In this document: one piece after another, positions 7,073-12,283 of the stretch
Layout: every line of letters begins with the position of its first letter
Position numbering within the stretch: the first letter of the stretch is position 1
Source of the DNA: Acidimicrobiaceae bacterium
GTDB lineage: Bacteria > Actinomycetota > Acidimicrobiia > Acidimicrobiales > Salinilacustritrichaceae
Direction: 5' to 3'
Length of the DNA stretch: 12,283 bases
Assembly (NCBI GenBank): GCA_003476595.1
Contig: DMTU01000266.1
Coordinates: 24,045-36,327, forward strand
The notes under the pieces: model-generated
Seen by the model: the letters and a program-made list of their open reading frames with translations, nothing else
The model's database searches: none
What the model was told of the DNA's origin: nothing
Translations under genes and position numbers: made by a program

Positions 7073-8196
7073 TCGATTCGCACCTCCGGCTCAAGGCGGC
7101 GATCGGGATGGCCATCGTCGTGGTCCTCGGGATGGTGGCGTTCGCCATCGGCGGCCTCCGCATCCTCGAGCGCACGTACCCCCTCGAGGTCGTCCTCGAG
7201 GACGCGGCCGGCCTGGAACCCGGAGACCCGGTGCGGGTCGCCGGCGTCCCGGTGGGCTCGGTCAGCGGGGTGGAGCGGATCCCGGAGGACGCCACCCTCC
7301 GGGTGACCTTCCAGATCGATTCGGGGACCGAGATCTCCGAGGCCTCCACCGCATCGGTGCGCCTGCGCACCCTGCTCGGCAAGAAGTACCTCGACGTCTC
7401 CGACCCGGGCACCGGCGGCACGCTGGAACCGGGCGACGTGATCCCGGTGTCCCAGACCGAGTCGGCGACCGACGTCGACACCTTGCTCAACGCCGCCGAG
7501 CCGACCATCGAGCAGACCGACGTGGGCAGCATCAACGGGGTCCTCGCCAGCGTCGACCGCACGCTCGCCGGGCGGGGACAGCAGCTGCGCGACGTCTTCA
7601 CCGACCTGGCCGACCTGGCCTCGACCTTCGCCGACCGCGAGGTCGAGCTGGCCCAGCTCATCGAGTCCACGAACCGGCTGTCCGGTGTGGTCGAGCGACG
7701 CGACGGCGAGCTCCGCTCCGTCCTCGAGGGCATGGATCTCGTGTTGGCCACCCTCGCCCAGCGGGGCGGCAACCTCACGAACCTCGTCGGGGAGGTCTCG
7801 ACCCTCGCCGACACCCTCTCCCCGCTGCTGGCCGAGAACCGTGACGAGTTCACCACGCTGTTCGACCAGGTCAACGTGGTGAGCGACATCCTCGTGCGCC
7901 AGAAGGACCGGGTCGACCTGGCCGTCACCCAGCTCCCGCGCCTGGCCGAGCGGTTCTACGCCGTCACCAGCGAAGGGTCCTGGGTCAACGTCTACATCGT
8001 CGGCGTGGTGGCCACCCCGTTCGTCGCGAACCCGATCGACCTCGGCTCCAGCAGCGGCGAGCCCGGGATCACCGGCGGTCCGCCCCGCATCTGGGTCGAC
8101 CCGCCCCAGCTCCTCCCGAGCACCGAGATCGGCGGCATCGAGATCGACACCGAGGACAACCGGACCGTCGAGGCGCCCGAGGGGTTCTACGGATGA
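7069..8196 (+). CDS. mceC: MceC, third MCE-domain protein
   Basis: The protein has 375 residues: a membrane anchor at about 11-30, an MCE domain at about 37-110 (LEPGDPVRVAGVPVGSV at 49-65, TLLGKKYLDV at 101-110), then the linker GDVIPVSQTESA and a helical region to about 310. The block EGSWVNVYIVGV matches the HGNWFQVYARGV block of MceB, showing homology beyond the MCE domain. The tail is Gly/Pro-rich, then acidic, ending EAPEGFYG. The start is GTG, overlapping the mceB stop as GTGA, with GGGGGT (7058-7063) 5 nt upstream. It has no cysteine. It is expected to be one of six subunits of the extracytoplasmic conduit. Confidence 0.93.
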   Translation: MIDSHLRLKAAIGMAIVVVLGMVAFAIGGLRILERTYPLEVVLEDAAGLEPGDPVRVAGVPVGSVSGVERIPEDATLRVTFQIDSGTEISEASTASVRLRTLLGKKYLDVSDPGTGGTLEPGDVIPVSQTESATDVDTLLNAAEPTIEQTDVGSINGVLASVDRTLAGRGQQLRDVFTDLADLASTFADREVELAQLIESTNRLSGVVERRDGELRSVLEGMDLVLATLAQRGGNLTNLVGEVSTLADTLSPLLAENRDEFTTLFDQVNVVSDILVRQKDRVDLAVTQLPRLAERFYAVTSEGSWVNVYIVGVVATPFVANPIDLGSSSGEPGITGGPPRIWVDPPQLLPSTEIGGIEIDTEDNRTVEAPEGFYG

Positions 8197-9389
8197 CCGA
8201 GACCAGCACGTCCCTGGCCCGTCGCAGCGTCGCGGCCGTCGTCCTCCTGGCCTTCTCGCTCAGCACCGCCGGCCTCGCCGGCGTCGCGCTCGGGGTCGAG
8301 GTCGACAACCCCTTCGCACCCGAGCGCACCGTGGTCGTGGCTGAGTTCGAGCGAGCCGTCGGGCTCTACGAGCAGTCCCGGGTCTTCGCCGACGGCGTCG
8401 AGGTCGGCGAGGTCACCGACGTCGACGTCGGATCCGACCGCGTCCTCGTCGAGCTGAGCATCGATGACATCGCGATCCGCGCCGACACCGAAGCCATCCT
8501 CCGCCTGCGGTCCCTGATCGGCGAGCGCTACGTCGAGCTCACCGGCGTGTGGGCCGGCGAGGGCGAGCGGCTGGCGTCCGGCGACGTGATCCCCCTCGAC
8601 CGCACCGTCGTGCCGGCCGAGATCACCGACGTGCTCGACGAGGCGGCCAGGGTGTCCAAGGAGCTCGACGGCGAGACCCTCGGCCGGGTGCTCGACGAGC
8701 TCGCGGTCGTCGTGGGCGACGACGGGGTGGCCGTCGAGGCGCTCCTCGACGAGCTGTCCCAGGCCGGGGCCACCGTGGCCGGCCAGGCCGACGAGCTCGA
8801 CGAGCTCATCGGGTCCCTCGACACCGCGGTCGCCACGCTGGCGGAGAAGGACCAGACCGTCGTCTCGGTGCTCCGCAACGGCACCACCGTGTCGCAGGCA
8901 CTGCTGACCCAGCAGGGTGCACTCGATGCCGCCGTCACCAGCATCGACCGCATCATCGGCGACCTCGCCGACTTCACCGGCGAGCAGCGGGCCGGCCTCA
9001 CCGATCTCACCGCCGACCTGTCGACCGTCGGCACGATCCTGGCCAACCGGCGGGCCGAGTGGCAGGAGATCATCCACTACCTGCCCATGGCCTCGTTCGG
9101 GTTCGCTCGGGCCATCAACCAGGACAACGGCCGGTGGTACCTCCAGCCCCAGGTCACCGGCACCCTCGTCGCCCCCTTCGTGCCGAACCTGAACTCCCGG
9201 GGCGGGATCGGATCCGAGGACTTCGACAACCGCCTCGTCCCGGGGATCAGCTTCGAGGACTCCGTCGTGAACGACGTGCTCCCCGACACCATCGACACCA
9301 CGCCGCTGCTGGGGACCGGTCCGCTGCTGCCCTCGTTCTCCCTCGGCCCGGTCACCATCGACGCCGACGGAACCGGAGCAGACCGATGA
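8193..9389 (+). CDS. mceD: MceD, fourth MCE-domain protein
   Basis: The protein has 398 residues. A polar, Ser/Thr-rich N-terminus precedes a membrane anchor at about 12-34. The MCE domain (about 46-117) is more divergent than its neighbours: the usual PGDxVRxxGVxVG appears as YEQSRVFADGVEVGEV (59-74), lacking the Pro-Gly-Asp, while SLIGERYVEL (107-116) is well kept. The linker GDVIPLDRTVVP precedes a long helical region (about 135-300). The tail is rich in Pro, Leu and Gly. No cysteine is present. The ATG overlaps the mceC stop (ATGA), with GAGGGG (8179-8184) 8 nt upstream. Downstream is the only unlinked junction of the operon, 22 nt before mceE. Confidence 0.93.
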   Translation: MTETSTSLARRSVAAVVLLAFSLSTAGLAGVALGVEVDNPFAPERTVVVAEFERAVGLYEQSRVFADGVEVGEVTDVDVGSDRVLVELSIDDIAIRADTEAILRLRSLIGERYVELTGVWAGEGERLASGDVIPLDRTVVPAEITDVLDEAARVSKELDGETLGRVLDELAVVVGDDGVAVEALLDELSQAGATVAGQADELDELIGSLDTAVATLAEKDQTVVSVLRNGTTVSQALLTQQGALDAAVTSIDRIIGDLADFTGEQRAGLTDLTADLSTVGTILANRRAEWQEIIHYLPMASFGFARAINQDNGRWYLQPQVTGTLVAPFVPNLNSRGGIGSEDFDNRLVPGISFEDSVVNDVLPDTIDTTPLLGTGPLLPSFSLGPVTIDADGTGADR

Positions 9390-9402
9390 CGCGCCACGAG
9401 AT

Positions 9403-9408
9403 GGAGGA
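9403..9408 (+). promoter_or_regulatory. ribosome binding site of mceE
   Basis: GGAGGA lies 3-4 nt before the ATG at 9412 and is the strongest Shine-Dalgarno match among the mce starts. It sits in the only gap between operon genes, consistent with independent initiation where no stop/start overlap exists. The ATG at 9401 is out of frame with mceE. Confidence 0.6.
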
Positions 9409-9411
9409 TCG

Positions 9412-10539
9412 ATGCGCAAGCTGACCCTGGTCCAACGCATCCGCCTCGGTCTGGCGGCCATCGTCCTCGGGGTCGGCGGCGTGGTCGTGGCCTCGAGCTG
9501 GCCCGACGGCGGCACCGCCTACGCCGCCGTGCTCGAGGATGCCTCCGGTCTCGTGCCCCGCAACGATGTGCGCATCAACGACATCATCGTCGGCCAGGTC
9601 AAGGGGATCACGCTCGAGGGCCTCCGGGCCCGCGTGGACTTCGAGGTCGACCCCGACGTCGAGCTGCCGGCCGGCACCAAGCTCGAGGTGCGCCAGACCT
9701 CCCTCCTCGGCGAGTTCTTCCTGGCCCTCGTGCCGGAAGGTGGTGGCACGCTCGCCCCCGGTTCGGTCATCCCCCTCGAGCGCACCCGACGGGCGGCCGA
9801 GCTCGAGACCATCGTGTCCCAGGCCGGCGCGCTGACCGCCCAGGTCAACATCGACAACGTCAACCGGATCCTCACCTCCTTCGACACCGGCTTCGCCGCC
9901 GGACCGGACGCGGTGGGTGACGTCTTCGAGTCGATGGCCGCCACGGCGTCGTCCCTGTCGGCGCTGCGGGGCGACCTCAACGCCACCATCGATTCGATCG
10001 ACACCCTCTCGACCCGGCTCGCACCCGAGACCGGCACCTTCCGCACGGCGATCGAGCGCTTCGCCGCCGGGGCCGAGGCGCTGGCCAGCTCCAACGACGG
10101 GTTCGAACAGCTCCTCCCCGAGCTCAACCAGGCCTCGGCCACCCTGTCCGGCCTCCTGGAGCGCAACCGGGAGAACCTCACCGGCGCCACGCCGGTGCTG
10201 CGCCGCACCCTGCAGGAGGCGGTCGACAACCTCGACGACCTCGCCTCGGTGATCACCGGCCTCGATGGGTTCAACCGAGGGTGGGCGTGCGCAGCCGACG
10301 GCAACTACCTGAACTTCGTCTTCCCGCTCACCCCGGAGCTGGCCACCGTCGACATCAACCCGGGCCTCTGCGACAACATCGAGGATGGTCCGCGTGGCCG
10401 GAAGCGACCGACACAGGTCCACGTGCTGCCCGGCCTCGACAACCTGGTGATCGACGATCCCCTCGGCACCGGTGACGTGGATCTCGGTGCGGGCTCGGCG
10501 AACGAGGGCCGCGCCGCACTGCAGGAGGCGGGCAAGTGA
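9412..10539 (+). CDS. mceE: MceE, fifth MCE-domain protein, without a lipobox
   Basis: The protein has 375 residues: an anchor at about 10-28, an MCE domain at about 37-108 (VPRNDVRINDIIVGQVKGI at 48-66, SLLGEFFLALVP at 97-108), the linker IPLERTRRA, and a helical region at about 130-285. In mycobacteria the fifth Mce protein (LprK type) is a lipoprotein. Here the first 30 residues contain no cysteine, so it should stay anchored by an uncleaved helix. Unlike the other Mce proteins here, its C-terminal domain has two cysteines, Cys293 (GWACAADGNYLNF) and Cys320 (NPGLCDNIED), likely able to form a disulfide outside the membrane. The position in the operon and this Cys-containing C-terminal block support the E assignment. 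Its stop overlaps the mceF GTG as GTGA. Confidence 0.92.
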   Translation: MRKLTLVQRIRLGLAAIVLGVGGVVVASSWPDGGTAYAAVLEDASGLVPRNDVRINDIIVGQVKGITLEGLRARVDFEVDPDVELPAGTKLEVRQTSLLGEFFLALVPEGGGTLAPGSVIPLERTRRAAELETIVSQAGALTAQVNIDNVNRILTSFDTGFAAGPDAVGDVFESMAATASSLSALRGDLNATIDSIDTLSTRLAPETGTFRTAIERFAAGAEALASSNDGFEQLLPELNQASATLSGLLERNRENLTGATPVLRRTLQEAVDNLDDLASVITGLDGFNRGWACAADGNYLNFVFPLTPELATVDINPGLCDNIEDGPRGRKRPTQVHVLPGLDNLVIDDPLGTGDVDLGAGSANEGRAALQEAGK

Positions 10540-11789
10540 GGCTGAACTTCCGCACCGTCGTCAACGTCCTCGTCGTGCTCGCCTTCGGGCTGTCAGCGAT
10601 GGTGTGGGCGATCGTCGGGCTGGCCGACCTCCGCCTGTTCGGCGACGATCGGGTGACGGTCCAGGCGGTCGTCTCCCGGGCCGCCGGCGCCCTCCCGGGA
10701 GCCGAGGTCACCTACCTCGGCCAGCCCGTCGGCCGGGTCGGCACCAGCGAGTTCGTCGACAACGGCATCCTCGTGACCATGAAGGTCGACCTCCCCGAGC
10801 GGGTGGCCCCGCAGCTGCGGGCCGACGTGCGTCAGAAGTCGGCCCTCGGCGAGCCCTACGTCGACCTCGGGCCGGTCGATCCGGTCGGCGCGACGCCCGG
10901 GGACGAGGTCGTCTCGCTGGCCGCCGGCGCGCGCGACGTCCCTGCCGCCGAGGCCGACGGCACCCGGATCCCCATCGAGCGGACGTCGGTGCCGGCCGAG
11001 CTCGGCACCCTCCTGTCCGACGCCGACGCGCTCCTCGGCGACCTCAATCCCGAGTCGCTCGGCGACTTCATCGACGGCTCCGCCGCCATCGTGGGCAACG
11101 AGGACGACCTGCGCAGCATCCTGCGCAGCGGCGTGGTGATCAGCGAGACCATCAGGAACCGCCAGGCCGAGATCGACTCCCTGCTGGGCAACGCCGCCCA
11201 GCTCACCGAGACGCTGGATGCGGCCCGCGGCGACGTCGACGGCGCCCTGTCGAGCTTCTCGGCGCTGGGTTCGGTGCTGTCCCGACGCACCGACGACCTG
11301 GAGTCGATCCTGCGGAAGGGTTCGACGCTGTCCAGGGAGGGCTCGGGTCTGATCGCCGACGTCCGCGGCGACGTCGACGGCGTGCTCGCCGGGCTCGACA
11401 CCACCCTCGGCGAGCTCGCGGCGCGGCCCGGCAAGGTCCGTGAGATCCTCGAGCTGACGCCGCTGATGATCGAGCGCTTCGGCCTCACCTTCGAAGGCGG
11501 GAACTTCTGGCTCAGCGCCGGCGGCGGCATTCCCTTCGCCCCCGGGTACAACCCCCGCCTCGGCGTCCCCGTCTACGGCAGCGGCCTGCGCATCGACCGG
11601 ATCTTCGCGCCGGCCATCGCCCAGGAGATCACCGTCGACCTCGAGCAGCTGGGCGTGCCGCAGTTCGGCGTGGTGCAGCTGCTCCCGAGCGACCAGATCG
11701 GTGCCGCCGCCCAGCAGCCGGGAGGGCTCAGCCGCCTCATCGAGATGGTGCGTGCCGACCTCGAGGACGGCATCCCCCAGGGTGGATGA
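10536..11789 (+). CDS. mceF: MceF, sixth MCE-domain protein
   Basis: The protein has 417 residues, the longest Mce here. An anchor lies at about 8-30 and an MCE domain at about 40-112 (LPGAEVTYLGQPVGRVG at 53-69, SALGEPYVDLG at 102-112). Between the MCE domain and the conserved IPIERTSVPAEL (145-156) it has about 20 more residues than its paralogues, rich in Ala, Gly and acidic residues (about 113-142). The helical region runs to about 310, followed by EGGNFWLSAGGGIPF, the counterpart of the GNWF/GSWV block in MceB and MceC. The start is GTG, overlapping the mceE stop, with GGAGG (10524-10528) 7 nt upstream. No cysteine is present. It is the last gene of the operon. Confidence 0.93.
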   Translation: MRLNFRTVVNVLVVLAFGLSAMVWAIVGLADLRLFGDDRVTVQAVVSRAAGALPGAEVTYLGQPVGRVGTSEFVDNGILVTMKVDLPERVAPQLRADVRQKSALGEPYVDLGPVDPVGATPGDEVVSLAAGARDVPAAEADGTRIPIERTSVPAELGTLLSDADALLGDLNPESLGDFIDGSAAIVGNEDDLRSILRSGVVISETIRNRQAEIDSLLGNAAQLTETLDAARGDVDGALSSFSALGSVLSRRTDDLESILRKGSTLSREGSGLIADVRGDVDGVLAGLDTTLGELAARPGKVREILELTPLMIERFGLTFEGGNFWLSAGGGIPFAPGYNPRLGVPVYGSGLRIDRIFAPAIAQEITVDLEQLGVPQFGVVQLLPSDQIGAAAQQPGGLSRLIEMVRADLEDGIPQGG

Positions 11790-11791
11790 TC

Positions 11792-11815
11792 GCGACCTCG
11801 GACCCGCCGGGTCGC
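11792..11815. terminator. possible bidirectional terminator between mceF and the convergent Mam-like gene
   Basis: The 26-nt convergent spacer is almost wholly self-complementary. GCGACC (11792-11797) pairs with GGTCGC (11810-11815), or alternatively GACCC (11801-11805) pairs with GGGTC (11809-11813) around a 3-nt loop. The two folds exclude each other. No T-tract flanks either side, so this is a plausible but unproven end for both transcripts. Confidence 0.3.
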
Positions 11816-12283
11816 TCAGAGCACCTGCACGCTCGTCACGAGGTCCCGGTCCGGGTCGACCTGCACCAGCAGGCCGACGCGGACCACCCGGCTCTGGGGG
11901 GCAGGCTGCGCACCCTGCCCACTACCGTCCGTGCCCTCGCCCTCGGCGGGTGCCGCTGAAGGAGCTGTGATCTGTTGGTTGACCACGACGAAGAAGACCG
12001 AGGTCCCGTCATCGACCCGCTGCAAGGTGGGGCCGGCGACGATCTCGCCGGAGCTGACGGAGCCGCTGGCCTGGAGGTCGGCGACGAATGTCGCCCCCAT
12101 GGTGGACCGGAACTCGTCGGCGAAGGCCGGGGTGCCGAGGGCCAGGATGCGCTCGATGTCGGCCTCGACCCGGCCGGAGTCGAAGGTGGTCACCGCACCG
12201 GCGAACCGCTCGACGAGCGCGAGCTCGTCGGGGTCGGCGGTGGGGACGCCGCCATCGTCGCCGTCGGCGGCCGCGGCCACGCC
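11816..12283 (-). CDS. probable Mce-associated (Mam-like) protein, C-terminal part (start outside the window)
   Basis: At least 155 codons are open up to the right edge. The GTG at 12280 is the first possible start inside the window, but the gene probably begins further upstream, since Mam proteins have an N-terminal membrane helix that is not seen here. The visible part begins with a polar Ala/Asp-rich linker, then VERFAGAVTTFDSGRVEADIERILAL, FADEFRSTMG, and a run of strands ending VFFVVVNQQ and VVRVGLLVQV. This helix-then-strands order, with the aromatic-rich first helix and TTFD, fits the NTF2-like domain of Mce-associated proteins. A low-complexity Ala/Gly/Glu/Gln insert (about 25 residues) lies between the last strands. 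In mycobacteria Mam proteins stabilise Mce complexes and lie downstream in the same direction; here the gene is convergent, so it needs its own promoter. Confidence 0.6.
   Translation of the reverse strand, partial: GVAAAADGDDGGVPTADPDELALVERFAGAVTTFDSGRVEADIERILALGTPAFADEFRSTMGATFVADLQASGSVSSGEIVAGPTLQRVDDGTSVFFVVVNQQITAPSAAPAEGEGTDGSGQGAQPAPQSRVVRVGLLVQVDPDRDLVTSVQVL

Overview
The window comes from a very GC-rich genome (about 70% by eye) with frequent GTG starts and long antisense open frames. It carries a complete actinobacterial-type mce (lipid import) operon. The Mce proteins are short (about 375-417 residues), and the fifth one has no lipobox, unlike its mycobacterial counterpart. This suggests a non-mycobacterial actinomycete, possibly of the Acidimicrobiia; that placement is inference.

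Layout. Positions 1-397 (minus strand) hold the N-terminal part of an NAD(P)-dependent aldehyde dehydrogenase that runs off the left edge. Positions 568-2897 (minus strand) hold a two-gene lipid-catabolism unit: a double hot-dog MaoC-type enoyl-CoA hydratase, followed with a 4-nt overlap by a thiolase-like protein with an extra C-terminal domain (TLP1 type). Positions 2898-3028 form a divergent control region with a 12/14 matched inverted repeat. Positions 3029-11789 (plus strand) hold yrbEA-yrbEB-mceA-mceB-mceC-mceD-mceE-mceF. Seven of the eight genes are joined to a neighbour by ATGA or GTGA overlaps; the only gap is the 22 nt between mceD and mceE. Positions 11816-12283 (minus strand) hold the C-terminal part of a probable Mce-associated (Mam-like) protein, convergent with the operon.

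How the genes work together. YrbEA and YrbEB form the inner-membrane permease of an ABC-type lipid importer. The six Mce proteins, each with one N-terminal membrane anchor, an MCE domain and a long helical region, would form the extracytoplasmic lipid conduit. The Mam-like protein may stabilise the complex. The energising ATPase (MceG/Mkl type) is not in the window, as is usual because it is often encoded elsewhere. The divergent hydratase and thiolase-like genes, and perhaps the aldehyde dehydrogenase, would handle beta-oxidation of the imported lipid or sterol side chain. The substrate cannot be read from the sequence.

No RNA gene, CRISPR array, insertion sequence or phage gene was seen. 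The locus is a recognisable system. The points that deserve a second look are the candidate operator, the missing nucleophilic cysteine in the thiolase-like protein, the cysteine pair limited to MceE, the matching C-terminal ends of MceA and MceB, and the convergent Mam-like gene.
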